From Listeria seeligeri serovar 1/2b str. SLCC3954 (GTDB lineage Bacteria; Bacillota; Bacilli; Lactobacillales; Listeriaceae), in NCBI RefSeq assembly GCF_000027145.1, contig NC_013891.1:558001-622000 (forward strand): a stretch of DNA of 64,000 nucleotides, given 5' to 3'. The translations under genes and the position numbers were made by a program. Under the pieces are notes generated by a model, which searched no databases, was not told the DNA's origin, and saw nothing but the letters and a program-made list of their open reading frames with translations. Shown piece by piece: positions 22,368 through 31,540 of this stretch. Within the stretch, counting starts at the first letter, position 1. The number at the start of each line of letters is the position of its first letter.

Positions 22368-22411
22368 AAAAGTGCCCGTTAAAATAATGGGTACTTTTGC
22401 ATTTGTTTTTA
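22368..22411 (+). terminator. likely terminator of the ATPase operon
   Basis: The stem AAAAGTGCCC / GGGTACTTTT (one G-T wobble) has a short AT loop and is followed by a T-rich tract. It lies just after the stop codon at 22365, and only 26 bases separate it from the next start codon. Some readthrough into the LPXTG gene is therefore possible. Confidence 0.6.
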
Positions 22412-22437
22412 TAGTAAAAAAAGGAGTGAAATTTATT

Positions 22438-25400
22438 ATGAAAAAATCGAGCGGAGTACATCGCTTTTTGATACTTATATTAGTGTTGCTACTAACAACT
22501 GGGCAACTGAATTTAGCATCTTTCAACGTTTTTGCCGAAGAAAATGGTAATGATGACCTCTCTTATGAAGTAGAAAAAGAGTTAACAACAGATAAAACAA
22601 AAGCCAATTTGAAATTAAAAGTGACACCTAAAAATGAACAACTAAAAATCCTCACCATTGAAACGCCAGATGGCAAGGAAACTGAAGGACAAGAAGCCGC
22701 CTACACTGCAGACAAAAATGGTACAGTGGATTTTAAAATTAATTACCAGAATATGGAAGACAGTGAAGAAACTAAAACATTTGTCGCTTCCTATGAAGTA
22801 AGTGAAATTGTCTCAAAAGCTGAAACAAGTAAAGAACCAGAACCAACAGAACAAAAAAAACCAACAGAACAAAAAACAACCACCAACAAAGAAAATCTTA
22901 AATCCGAACAAACCAATGTTACCTTAAGCATACCAGAGTATAATCAAACAGCTTGGGCTAATGGTGATATCAAAACGGTTACCGCAACAGTTGAATTTGC
23001 AGATAACGCTACTTCCGGCAAAAAAGTGAATTTCACTTTGCCAGACGGAATGCGTTTTGTATCCCTACCTGTCCCAAATAACTATAAACCAACTAATGGT
23101 ACGGATTCGAGTATTATGAATTATTTAGGTACAGGTGACCCACTAGGGAATGCAATAACTTCCATAACCGTTCCAAAAAATGAAACAAACTATAATCAAG
23201 CAACTTTCGGTACAGTTAGTTATGAATTAGATTCTGGGACAGAGAAAGCTAGTTTCAATTTTTCTGTTCGAGTAGATGCAGCGAAATATTATGGTGCGAC
23301 CGATTTACAGTCTCCAATAAAAACAGAAGTCTTTGCTAACGGAGAAGGTACGTCGCTTGCTTCCGTAGAACAAGATATTCATGCTGAAGGAAAGAAAGTT
23401 GTGGGTTATGCAGGTCAAGACCATGTGAAAACAATGTTCCGTAACTGGTACGTTAATCATAGCTTGACAGAAGTTTTTGCTAGTAGCGATACAGTTGACT
23501 CATATAATTATACGAAACCATACTCAGTTGTTAACGGTTTGAATCATACGGATGAACGAGGATCCTCTGCCTACTTAGCTAAAAATTTAACAGTTACATT
23601 ATATTACCCAGAAGGAATGGAATATGTAGGTGTCGTTGATAACAGTAGAGCGTTAATAGCAAATAACTCTGATATCAACATTACACCTTACCCGAGCGAG
23701 CATAAGGTAGTCATTAATTATAAACAAATGAATCTAAACGGAGTAGGTAGATCAATATTTTCAGTGAAATATAAAATACCTAAAGAAACTCCAGCTGGTA
23801 CCTACAGTGCGGCAAAAGTACCACACGCCGTTATTACGACATATGATGATAAAGTGTTTGAAGCTGATGCGTTAACTTCGAATGCCGGTGATTTAACAAC
23901 AAAAGCCGCAATAGATACATGTAAGGTCGTTGATACTAGTGTAAACAAAATGCGATTAACTCCAAGAAATCATTATATTAATCCCGATAACGAAACATGG
24001 GCAGGAAGCATTCAAATTGATAATCAGAAAACAGCAGGTATGAAAACTAATCAAGTATATCAAATAGAATTTGATCCAAACTGGGAAGCTTATTCCGTTA
24101 ATTTACCTTTTGATTCTAACGTTTCTGGGAATAAAATAACGAATGTTCAGTACAAAACAAATCTAAATTCAAATTATCGATCCTATAGTGGAGATTTACC
24201 AGCACACGTTAACGGAATGGTAAGGTTGGAAGCAAGTAAAGCAGGGCTTCAAGAAGGGGAATATTTTACAGAAGTTAAAGCTAATGTAGGTGATTTTTCT
24301 CCTGGTTTTGTAAGTGTCAGTCCAAGTGGGGCCTGGGGACCTAACTACACAGCCTCTTATGGGATTGTTAAACCTGGGATTACCTCCGTGCAATTCAAAG
24401 CTTCCGTTTGGGATGCAGCAGATGAAGCAAACACCAAATCTTCTGGGACATCTACCTATAGCGTCTCCAATACAGTTACCGATAGTGCAAATGGAAGAGC
24501 TACCTTTTACAATAAAAAAGGAGCAAAAATCAAGGTAGCTAGCGCAGGTGAAACAATCACTACTAACGCATCATTGGTGTTATTTGATTATCCTTATGGA
24601 ACGCGAACAGTAATTAATAATCCAGAAGTATATTTGCGTGAATTAGACGGGACTACAATTAATCCATCTACCATCAAATTAACTGATCAAGCAGGAAAAG
24701 AAGTTGATTTCACAGTTAAACAAGAAACTGCAAATAACGGAGAAAAAGTCTATGTATTAAAGACAACTGGTGTAACAGTCGGGGCATACGTGGATTATCC
24801 ATATAAAACACAATATTTGAATGTTAGCTATGATACAACATTCGATTTAACACTAGATACAGGAATAAATATGGATATTCAAAATGTTCTTGCATGGGGA
24901 GGCTCCAATGTTTCTTCTGCAATTGGTTCAAATAGTTTTTCTGACGCTGGACTAGATGTCAATAGAAATGGTAAAGATAACGAAACCTTGCTTTCCGCTA
25001 ATAGCAGTACCTTAAACGTTCCAAAGCAAGACACTGTTACAGTAGAAACTTTCTTAAACGTTGCGGGAGAAGGAACAAAAGCGGCCTATAACGAAGGAGA
25101 TGACAGCACTGTTTCCTATTTTACACCTGGAACTGACGCTGATTATACGGTACAAATAACCAATACCTCAAATAGTGAAGCCAGAACTTTTGAACTCTAT
25201 ATTCCGATTCCGAAAACAGGACAAAACTTTGGCTCTAAATTCCAAAGTGAAGCCTTCAAATGGGACATGAAGCTAAACGGAGCAATTGACATCAGCGCAG
25301 AGCAACAATCCCAATTTGAAATAGGTTATGCAACGGCCGCGACTGCCGATAACTACGAATCGGCCGACATTTACAGCGAGACCGTGTCTGACTACGAAAA

Positions 25401-28400
25401 CGTTAATATGGTACGAATTAAAGTGAAAAACCAAATCAATGCTGGTGAAACACAAAAATTCAAAGTTCCACTCAAAGTTGATGAAACCTTTGACACAGCT
25501 AATGAAGACAATAAAATCAGCACACGTGACATCTACAATCCTTATTACCACGTGATCACCAATACTTTCTCTGGCTCTTTATCCGGAACAAAAGTAGGTG
25601 CTGAACTCGTAATCGGCGAAGTCTCCGGAACCTTATTTAACGATAAAGACGCCAATGGACTCTTTGAAAAATCCAAAGGTGACGTAGCTCTTGGAAATGA
25701 AACCATTGAACTTTATAAATGGAATAATGCAACTTCCGCTTACGAACCAGTGACAAAAAATGGTGAAAATATTACTACCAAAACCGATGCAAATGGAACG
25801 TACACTTTTGACTACAATTCTGATGTAGGATATGGAAATTACGCCGTGAAATTTCCAGATAAAAACGGTTATCAGTACACCTTAAAAAATGTCGGGAAAA
25901 ATACCGCTATTGATAGTGACGTACCATATAGTGGCACAGATAAGGGCTGGGCAAAAAATATTGATCCAACCTTGCCAGTGTCCCAGACTATCAACGCCGG
26001 CTACTATGCTTACACCCCAGAGCAAGACTTAAAAGTAAACTTAAATGAAAAACGCGTACAAACCGGACGGAGTTTAGCAATTACTTTACCAAAAGTAGCT
26101 TCGACAAATGGTCAAGCCGGCGAAGATACCATTGAACCTAATTTCTTTCAAAATATACGAGCAAGTACAGAAGACTACAAATGGACGACTGCCGACACAG
26201 GCGTGGCAACCGTACAAACTCAAAACGATGGATCTGCCGCTGTGGTTGGTGTTTCCACAAACAATCAAACCATCGCTGCTACTGATTTAACCATCGCGAT
26301 TCAAGACATTTTTGGAACGAAACAAAGCTCCACGGCTCCAGTTTACGTCACTGCGGCAGATGGAACAATTGTTCAACAAGACGGCTTTACGATGGGAGCA
26401 ACCGATTTTTCACTGGAATATAAAGACGCTGTAGCATTAACAAGTACAGAGGCGCTAAGTCTTGGTAAAACAGCTGCTTTTGAAGAAGTGAAAAATGGTG
26501 TTAATTCTAGCGCCCAAGATCGTTTGAGTTCGGTGCAAGTGAATCAAACCCAATTAGCTGCAATTAAAAATGGTTCGAACCAAGGCGGCACTTATCCGCT
26601 AACCTACACTTTGACTAAAGATGGGAAGACGGTGGAAGTTCGTATCCAAGTCACCGTTGCCCAGGACTTAACTACTGTTAACGCTCATAATTCAACGCTT
26701 TATGTTGGAGATACGTGGACAGCCGCAAATAACTTTGATAGTGCAATAGACAAAGAAGGCGAAAGCGTGCCATTTGCCGATGTAACAGTGTCAGGTACGG
26801 TAAATACAAGTTTGGCTGGAACATATCCAGTAACCTACACCTATAACGGCGTCTCGAAAACGATTCAAATCATCGTAAAAGATAACCTTACTGCCGTGAA
26901 TGCCCATGATTCGACCATTTATACAGGGGAGACATGGAACGCCGCAGATAACTTTGATAGCGCATTAGATAAAGATGGTAATCCAGTCGATTTTGCCGAT
27001 GTCACTGTGACAGGGTCAGTTAATACTAACCAAGCTGGCCCCGCCAATATCACGTATACCTACGATGGCATTTCCACAACGATTGTAGTCACCGTGAAGG
27101 AAAATAAATCTGGCATCAACGCTCATGACTCTAGCATCTATGTTGGAGATAACTGGACAGCCGCAGATAATTTCGATAGTGCTTTTGATAAAGACGGCAA
27201 CCCGGTTGCTTTCCAAGATGTGAAAGTAACGGAAAAACCAACAGTTAATACTAACAAAGCAGGCGTTTATCAAGTCACTTACAGCTACGGGAAAGCAACT
27301 ACAACAATCACACTAACTGTCAAAGAAATTCAAACAGATGTTAACGCGCATGACTCTATTCTTTACATTGAAGATAGCTGGAATGCCGCAGATAACTTTG
27401 ATAGTGCCCGTGATAAAGATGGCAATACGGTTCCATTCTCAGCGATTCAAGTAACTGGAACCGTCGATACAAAACAACCAGGCACGTATCCAGTGACTTA
27501 TAGCTATGATGGTGTGTCTACCTTGATTAATGTCACAGTCAAAGCACCTCAGACCAGTGTGAAAGCTCATGATTCCGTGATTTATACCGGAGATAGTTGG
27601 AACGCTAAAGACAACTTTGATAGTGCAAAGGATAAAGATGGCAAAGCAGTAGATTTCCAAAAAGTAACCGTGGACGAATCGCCAACTGTAGATCCGAGTA
27701 AACTAGGCATTTACCAAGTCACATACAGCTACGACGGTGTATCCACAACAATCAACGTTACTGTAGAACCAAGACAAACTAGCATCAAAGTACACGATAG
27801 CAATATTTATGCAGGCGACGATTGGAGCGCGAAAGACAATTTTGATAATGCCACTGATAAAAAAGGTGATTCAGTTTCTTTTGCGGATATGAAAGTAACA
27901 GGCCAAGTTGATACCTACGCGTCTGGCACCTACGAAATCAGCTACAGCTATGATGGTGTCAAAGTTATCGCTCATATCACTGTACTAGAAAACAAAGCAC
28001 AAATAACTGTTCAAGATCGCACTATCCAAAAAGGTGATACTTGGAGCGCAGAAGACAATTTTATTAGTGCGACAAACCGAGATGGGGAAGCTATTTCTTT
28101 TGAAAAAGTGCAAGTAAGTGGTACCGTCAATACCAACAAAGCTGGCGATTACCAAGTTACCTATACGATTGATCCAAATGAAGGCACTACGGATGCTGGC
28201 AAAAAGCAACTATCTGTCACTGCTACCATTCAAGTGGATGACCCAAGCAAACCAAGTAAACCAAGTAAACCAAGTAAACCAAGTAAACCCAAATCACCAT
28301 CTGAGCTCCAAGTGAAAAGTAACACCCAACAAACCGCCACCTATGAAGACGCCAAACCACTACCAAAAACAGGCGACCAATCAATTACCTGGATAGTTTG

Positions 28401-28473
28401 GGCGGGAATGGGATTACTCATTTTAAGTGTTATTTTATGGGTTATTAACCGAAGAAGACATAGTTATAAATAA
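22438..28473 (+). CDS. LPXTG wall-anchored adhesin-like protein with Ig-like repeats
   Basis: A 2011-residue surface protein. The signal peptide is at residues 1-33 (MKKSSGVHRFLILILVLLL...), ending near VFAEE. A Thr/Lys/Pro-rich segment (PTEQKKPTEQK) follows, then long beta-rich adhesin-like regions, then a SdrD/CNA-B-type module (GTLFNDKDANGLFEKSKGD, about residue 1065). Seven tandem modules of about 72 residues come next, each beginning like VNAHDSTIYTGE (bacterial Ig-like, Big_3/atypical type). The end has a wall-spanning KPS repeat and the sorting signal LPKTGDQ, a hydrophobic helix and RRRHSYK. Sortase A should anchor it to peptidoglycan. The start is ATG 22438 with AAGGAG upstream. It lies directly downstream of the ATPase operon. 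Confidence 0.93.
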   Translation: MKKSSGVHRFLILILVLLLTTGQLNLASFNVFAEENGNDDLSYEVEKELTTDKTKANLKLKVTPKNEQLKILTIETPDGKETEGQEAAYTADKNGTVDFKINYQNMEDSEETKTFVASYEVSEIVSKAETSKEPEPTEQKKPTEQKTTTNKENLKSEQTNVTLSIPEYNQTAWANGDIKTVTATVEFADNATSGKKVNFTLPDGMRFVSLPVPNNYKPTNGTDSSIMNYLGTGDPLGNAITSITVPKNETNYNQATFGTVSYELDSGTEKASFNFSVRVDAAKYYGATDLQSPIKTEVFANGEGTSLASVEQDIHAEGKKVVGYAGQDHVKTMFRNWYVNHSLTEVFASSDTVDSYNYTKPYSVVNGLNHTDERGSSAYLAKNLTVTLYYPEGMEYVGVVDNSRALIANNSDINITPYPSEHKVVINYKQMNLNGVGRSIFSVKYKIPKETPAGTYSAAKVPHAVITTYDDKVFEADALTSNAGDLTTKAAIDTCKVVDTSVNKMRLTPRNHYINPDNETWAGSIQIDNQKTAGMKTNQVYQIEFDPNWEAYSVNLPFDSNVSGNKITNVQYKTNLNSNYRSYSGDLPAHVNGMVRLEASKAGLQEGEYFTEVKANVGDFSPGFVSVSPSGAWGPNYTASYGIVKPGITSVQFKASVWDAADEANTKSSGTSTYSVSNTVTDSANGRATFYNKKGAKIKVASAGETITTNASLVLFDYPYGTRTVINNPEVYLRELDGTTINPSTIKLTDQAGKEVDFTVKQETANNGEKVYVLKTTGVTVGAYVDYPYKTQYLNVSYDTTFDLTLDTGINMDIQNVLAWGGSNVSSAIGSNSFSDAGLDVNRNGKDNETLLSANSSTLNVPKQDTVTVETFLNVAGEGTKAAYNEGDDSTVSYFTPGTDADYTVQITNTSNSEARTFELYIPIPKTGQNFGSKFQSEAFKWDMKLNGAIDISAEQQSQFEIGYATAATADNYESADIYSETVSDYENVNMVRIKVKNQINAGETQKFKVPLKVDETFDTANEDNKISTRDIYNPYYHVITNTFSGSLSGTKVGAELVIGEVSGTLFNDKDANGLFEKSKGDVALGNETIELYKWNNATSAYEPVTKNGENITTKTDANGTYTFDYNSDVGYGNYAVKFPDKNGYQYTLKNVGKNTAIDSDVPYSGTDKGWAKNIDPTLPVSQTINAGYYAYTPEQDLKVNLNEKRVQTGRSLAITLPKVASTNGQAGEDTIEPNFFQNIRASTEDYKWTTADTGVATVQTQNDGSAAVVGVSTNNQTIAATDLTIAIQDIFGTKQSSTAPVYVTAADGTIVQQDGFTMGATDFSLEYKDAVALTSTEALSLGKTAAFEEVKNGVNSSAQDRLSSVQVNQTQLAAIKNGSNQGGTYPLTYTLTKDGKTVEVRIQVTVAQDLTTVNAHNSTLYVGDTWTAANNFDSAIDKEGESVPFADVTVSGTVNTSLAGTYPVTYTYNGVSKTIQIIVKDNLTAVNAHDSTIYTGETWNAADNFDSALDKDGNPVDFADVTVTGSVNTNQAGPANITYTYDGISTTIVVTVKENKSGINAHDSSIYVGDNWTAADNFDSAFDKDGNPVAFQDVKVTEKPTVNTNKAGVYQVTYSYGKATTTITLTVKEIQTDVNAHDSILYIEDSWNAADNFDSARDKDGNTVPFSAIQVTGTVDTKQPGTYPVTYSYDGVSTLINVTVKAPQTSVKAHDSVIYTGDSWNAKDNFDSAKDKDGKAVDFQKVTVDESPTVDPSKLGIYQVTYSYDGVSTTINVTVEPRQTSIKVHDSNIYAGDDWSAKDNFDNATDKKGDSVSFADMKVTGQVDTYASGTYEISYSYDGVKVIAHITVLENKAQITVQDRTIQKGDTWSAEDNFISATNRDGEAISFEKVQVSGTVNTNKAGDYQVTYTIDPNEGTTDAGKKQLSVTATIQVDDPSKPSKPSKPSKPSKPKSPSELQVKSNTQQTATYEDAKPLPKTGDQSITWIVWAGMGLLILSVILWVINRRRHSYK
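26665..28240 (+). repeat. seven tandem Ig-like repeat units within the LPXTG gene
   Basis: Seven imperfect units of about 215-220 bp each encode a block beginning with the pattern (V/I)(N/K)AHDS and containing NFDSA..KDG near its middle. The seventh unit is the most diverged (VQDRTIQKGD). Units could recombine and vary in number between strains. Confidence 0.8.
28249..28293 (+). repeat. 9-bp tandem repeat encoding a KPS wall-spanning tract
   Basis: About five copies of a 9-base unit (AAACCAAGT or close) encode Lys-Pro-Ser triplets just before the sorting signal. It is prone to slippage, which would change the length of the wall-spanning tail. Confidence 0.8.
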
Positions 28474-28481
28474 TAAAAAAG

Positions 28482-28520
28482 ATAAGGTAATGTCGCATCA
28501 CAGACATTACCTATTTTTTT
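28482..28520 (+). terminator. terminator of the LPXTG gene
   Basis: The stem AGGTAATGTC / GACATTACCT has an 8-base loop and is followed by TATTTTTTT. Confidence 0.85.
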
Positions 28521-28612
28521 GAAAAAATCAAGCCGAATAAAGTAGCAATAGCCCTTTCTAGTAAGCCAATTTAATGTTAGAGTAAAAGAAGTGAATTTTA
28601 CAGGAGGAACGC

Positions 28613-29317
28613 ATGATAAACTTGATTTTTGACATTGATGATACTGTTTATGACCAATTAAAACCATTTGAAGACGCTTTTAATACTATTTTTGGCAAAG
28701 AAAATCCACTGGAAATGGAAGCTCTATATATCAAAAGTCGTTTTTACAGCGATGAAGTCTACCATCGGGTTGTAAAAGGTGAAATGCCTAAAGCAGAAAT
28801 GCATATCTATCGCATTACCCAAGCCCTAAATGATTTTGACTACCAAATTACCAAAAAACAAGCAGAAGAGTTCCAGCGCGCTTACGAAACCAATCAACGA
28901 AAAATTACTCTTTTGCCTGGAATAAAAGAAATTCTTGCATGGGGGAAAAGCCAGAATGCTACGATGGGAATTATTACTAACGGGCCAGCCGCTCACCAAC
29001 AGCATAAAATTGATGATTTGCAAATAAATAGCTGGATTCCAGTTGGAAATACCTTTATTTCCGGTAAAGTTGGCTTTGAAAAACCAGATAAAAAGTTATT
29101 TACATTAGTAGAGCAACAATTAGATATTACAGGTGCAGAAACCTACTACATTGGCGATTCATTTGAAAATGATGTTGTAGGAGCGAAACAAGCAGGATGG
29201 AAGATGATTTGGTTAAATCGGCGAAAACATAAAGCACCGATAGATACTCCTTATCATCCAGATTTTTGTGTTGAAAATGAGTCGGAATTACTTGCCATCT
29301 TGCAAAAGTTAACTTAA
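28613..29317 (+). CDS. HAD-superfamily hydrolase (phosphatase, YjjG/PhoE-like)
   Basis: A 234-residue HAD phosphatase. Motif I is FDIDDTVYD (nucleophile D8 region), motif II is IITNGP, motif III is the lysine in FEKPDKKLF, and motif IV is YIGDSFENDVVGA. All catalytic residues are present. Family members dephosphorylate sugar phosphates, nucleotides or phosphoglycolate; the substrate is not evident. It starts at ATG 28613 with AGGAGG upstream and is closed by a terminator, so it is monocistronic. It corresponds in position to the gene before the Rrf2 regulator in L. monocytogenes. Confidence 0.88.
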   Translation: MINLIFDIDDTVYDQLKPFEDAFNTIFGKENPLEMEALYIKSRFYSDEVYHRVVKGEMPKAEMHIYRITQALNDFDYQITKKQAEEFQRAYETNQRKITLLPGIKEILAWGKSQNATMGIITNGPAAHQQHKIDDLQINSWIPVGNTFISGKVGFEKPDKKLFTLVEQQLDITGAETYYIGDSFENDVVGAKQAGWKMIWLNRRKHKAPIDTPYHPDFCVENESELLAILQKLT

Positions 29318-29328
29318 TTTTTTAACGG

Positions 29329-29360
29329 AAACCTCTTTCGGAACTTGGGAGAGGTTTTTA
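29329..29360 (+). terminator. terminator after HAD hydrolase
   Basis: The stem AACCTCT / AGAGGTT has a 12-base loop followed by TTTTT. The following promoter for the Rrf2 gene starts a few bases later. Confidence 0.75.
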
Positions 29361-29365
29361 TAATA

Positions 29366-29394
29366 TTGACAAATACCTATAAAAAGGATATTAT
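29366..29394 (+). promoter_or_regulatory. SigA promoter with probable Rrf2 operator
   Basis: TTGACA (29366-29371) and TATTAT (29389-29394) are separated by 17 bases. The spacer and -10 contain the imperfect inverted repeat ATACCT...AGGATAT, the style of Rrf2/CymR operators, so the gene probably represses itself. Confidence 0.7.
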
Positions 29395-29429
29395 AGATAC
29401 ATTAAGTCTTTAATTGAGAAGGTGAAAAA

Positions 29430-29846
29430 ATGAAATACTCGAAAGCGACTAATTACGCATTACATACAATGGTATATCTAGCCAATTTGTCCGCAGAAAA
29501 GTCTGTTGGTGTAAAAGAACTGGCAAGCAAACAAAATGTGTCACCAACTTATCTTTCTAAAGTGCTGACAATGCTAGTGAAAGCTGATTTTGTAGAGTCA
29601 ATTACAGGCGTAAACGGTGGGTATAAATTAGCCAAACCAGCAAGCAATATCAGTTTTTTAGATGTTATTCAAGCAATTGAAGGGAAAACGGCCTTTTTTC
29701 ATTGTGATCCTAAAAACCATGCCGAAACTAAACCACATTGTTTAATTGGAGAAGTCATGGGAAATGCTGAGCAACAAATGGAAGATTATTTAAGTAAGCA
29801 AACGATTGGAAGTATCGTCGTAGAAATCGAAAAACATCATCATTAA
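29430..29846 (+). CDS. Rrf2 family transcription regulator
   Basis: A 138-residue Rrf2 regulator. The N-terminal winged helix is KYSKATNYALHTMVYLA followed by VGVKELASKQNVSPTYLSKVLTMLVKADFV, and the wing is GVNGGYKLAKP. Only two cysteines follow (FFHCDP and KPHCLIG), not the three-Cys cluster of IscR/NsrR, so a [Fe-S] cluster is uncertain; a redox or ligand role is possible. The C terminus ends in HHH. It is followed after 14 bp by a SAM-dependent methyltransferase with a His-rich N terminus, which suggests metal or redox sensing for the pair. Its own promoter carries an operator-like dyad. Confidence 0.88.
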   Translation: MKYSKATNYALHTMVYLANLSAEKSVGVKELASKQNVSPTYLSKVLTMLVKADFVESITGVNGGYKLAKPASNISFLDVIQAIEGKTAFFHCDPKNHAETKPHCLIGEVMGNAEQQMEDYLSKQTIGSIVVEIEKHHH

Positions 29847-29860
29847 AGGAGTGTGTTGAC

Positions 29861-30457
29861 ATGAAACACCACCACAATCACCACGGAGAAGCAGGTTTTA
29901 AACGCAAAGTAGATTATTTGGACCGACCAGAACGGAAAGAACTATTATCTCCAGAAGAATTTATCCAAGCCATGCCAATTAATAAAACAGATACTATTTT
30001 GGATTTAGGAGCAGGAACTGGTTTTTTAACAATTCCAGCAGCAAAATTAGTCGATAATACTGTTTTTGCGTTAGATTTGGATTCGAAAATGCTGGAACTT
30101 ATTCAAAAGAAAGCGCTAGATGCGGATTTAACGAATGTGGAGGTTTTGGAAGCTAGCATGGAGGAGATTCCGCTAGAAGCCGGGTCAATAAGCATTGCGC
30201 TCGCATCACTTGTACTTCATGAAGCAAGTTCGCTAATGGACGTATTAAGTGAAGTGAATCGAGTCGTAAAAGTTGGCGGATACTTCGCTTGTCTAGAATT
30301 CGACACCAAAGGAACCGACTTAAAGGGCCCACCAATGGAAATCCAAATCTCCGCGGAGAAGTTGGAGCGAGAACTGGGGAAAGTTGGATTTGAAGTAGTG
30401 AAGAACTGGGAACTTGCGGAAGGTATGTATGTGAGTATTGCGCAAAAGAAAGCTTAA
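29861..30457 (+). CDS. class I SAM-dependent methyltransferase with His-rich N terminus
   Basis: A 198-residue methyltransferase of the Methyltransf_11 type. Motif I is ILDLGAGTGFLT (about residues 47-58), motif II is the acidic end of FALDLDSKML, and post-motif regions are EASMEEIPLEAGSIS and LASLVLHEAS. The N terminus MKHHHNHHGEAGF is very rich in histidine and may bind a metal. It is co-transcribed with the Rrf2 regulator (14-bp gap, GGAGTG ribosome site). The arrangement of Rrf2 plus small methyltransferase recalls metalloid-modifying or tellurite-resistance-like enzymes, but the substrate is unknown. Confidence 0.85.
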   Translation: MKHHHNHHGEAGFKRKVDYLDRPERKELLSPEEFIQAMPINKTDTILDLGAGTGFLTIPAAKLVDNTVFALDLDSKMLELIQKKALDADLTNVEVLEASMEEIPLEAGSISIALASLVLHEASSLMDVLSEVNRVVKVGGYFACLEFDTKGTDLKGPPMEIQISAEKLERELGKVGFEVVKNWELAEGMYVSIAQKKA

Positions 30458-30469
30458 ATCACACAAGAA

Positions 30470-31102
30470 ATGAATCTGGATCTTATGGTTTCAGTCTCTA
30501 GTATTAATTTTCATCCCAAAATAGAGCAGAAAGAAGCGGACTTATTGATTAGTCATATAAATGGAAAGAATGAACTCCCGTTAGCTTTAATTCTACTAAA
30601 GCGGAGTAAGTTAATTCATGATGAACGTAGCAAATTCGTTTCTATAATAACAGCATGTGAGATTGGAGTTAAAGAGTTTTATTCAAAAAAAATTCCAGAA
30701 CTAGGTTTACTTTTAGATGAGATGACATCACCTCCAGTTGTTAAGCTTCTGGGGAGCTTATTTAAAAAATACTTTGAAGAAACATTTCCAAAAGAATTGA
30801 GAAGTAAGTTAGAAAAAATGATTGAAATACGAAATAGTATTGTTCACAGGTCAGCAATTAAGCCGACACATACAGAGCTACTTTCTTGTTATGTGGTAGT
30901 ATTGAAAACATTAAATTTTTTAAATAAAAAAAGTGATAATGGTTTCTACAATGAATACTACGACGAAGAAGTTAGCTTTGAACCGATAGAGTCCACCGGA
31001 CAACTACAGATAAATGGATCAGATAAATTAAATAAAGCTGTTGAAGAAGGTAAAATTATTTATGGTTTCGATATAAATTCAGAGTATATAATTAATGATT
31101 AA
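30470..31102 (+). CDS. protein with HEPN-type Rx4H motif, possibly 5'-truncated
   Basis: A 210-residue mainly helical protein. Residues 121-126 read RNSIVH, the Rx4H motif that forms the RNase site in HEPN proteins, and it sits where expected after a long helix (KLEKMIEI). HEPN domains are common in toxins, abortive infection and RNA-degrading defence proteins, so that role is possible. The start is weak: no good ribosome site precedes ATG 30470, which lies only 12 bp after the methyltransferase stop. The 5' end may therefore have been lost when this accessory segment joined the chromosome. Base composition is more AT-rich than the neighbours. No partner antitoxin is seen. Confidence 0.55.
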   Translation: MNLDLMVSVSSINFHPKIEQKEADLLISHINGKNELPLALILLKRSKLIHDERSKFVSIITACEIGVKEFYSKKIPELGLLLDEMTSPPVVKLLGSLFKKYFEETFPKELRSKLEKMIEIRNSIVHRSAIKPTHTELLSCYVVVLKTLNFLNKKSDNGFYNEYYDEEVSFEPIESTGQLQINGSDKLNKAVEEGKIIYGFDINSEYIIND

Positions 31103-31192
31103 AGTAATATTTGAGCTTCTTTATAGTAGTTGAAAACCACCCGAATTATAGTAATATATTCACAAAATGCTCACAAAATGGTGAAGCAGTGC

Positions 31193-31232
31193 TATACTAA
31201 AAAGAAGGGCAATCACAACATTGCTCTTTATT
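31193..31232 (+). promoter_or_regulatory. promoter -10 and leader hairpin of the LXG toxin operon
   Basis: TATACT (31193-31198) follows a poor -35. The early transcript then contains a hairpin (GGGCAAT / ATTGCTC, 31207-31226) with a T-rich tail, which could act as an attenuator or 5' stabiliser before the ribosome site at about 31241. Confidence 0.4.
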
Positions 31233-31255
31233 TTACATAGAGAGGAAGCGCCAAG

Positions 31256-31540
31256 ATGAGTGAAATCAATGTCAAAGAAACCATTTTCCAACAGCACGCC
31301 AATACATTAGAAAGCGCGAATGACGGAGAATATTTCCCACTGAAAAACTGGAACATGCCCTATTCACGAGCTAATTCCATTAATCAACTACGATCTGCCT
31401 TGAGTGATTTAGTGGGTGTCGTGGAAAATTTCCAAGAAGTCACAAAAAAAGATGCGGATAGATTAGAAAAAATGGGAAAAGCTTATACAAAACAGGATAA
31501 AAGCGCCGCCAAGAAAATCGGTCAACTGGAGGTACGCTAG
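31256..31540 (+). CDS. small T7SS-associated protein (TIGR04197-like), LXG toxin partner
   Basis: A 94-residue helical protein (ANSINQLRSALSDLVGVVENFQEVTKKDADRL) of the small WXG100-like type that precedes LXG toxins. Such small partners bind the LXG helices and deliver the toxin to the type VII (Esx/Yuk) secretion apparatus. The family-typical N-terminal NV..T.F..HA pattern is seen. It is the first gene of a four-gene unit, preceded by GAGAGGAAG. The secretion apparatus itself is not in this window. Confidence 0.8.
   Translation: MSEINVKETIFQQHANTLESANDGEYFPLKNWNMPYSRANSINQLRSALSDLVGVVENFQEVTKKDADRLEKMGKAYTKQDKSAAKKIGQLEVR

Noticed and set aside
26665-28293. Regularly spaced repeats that could suggest a CRISPR array
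   Set aside because: Units are about 215 bp, protein-coding in one frame and imperfect; they are Ig-like domain repeats and a KPS tract.
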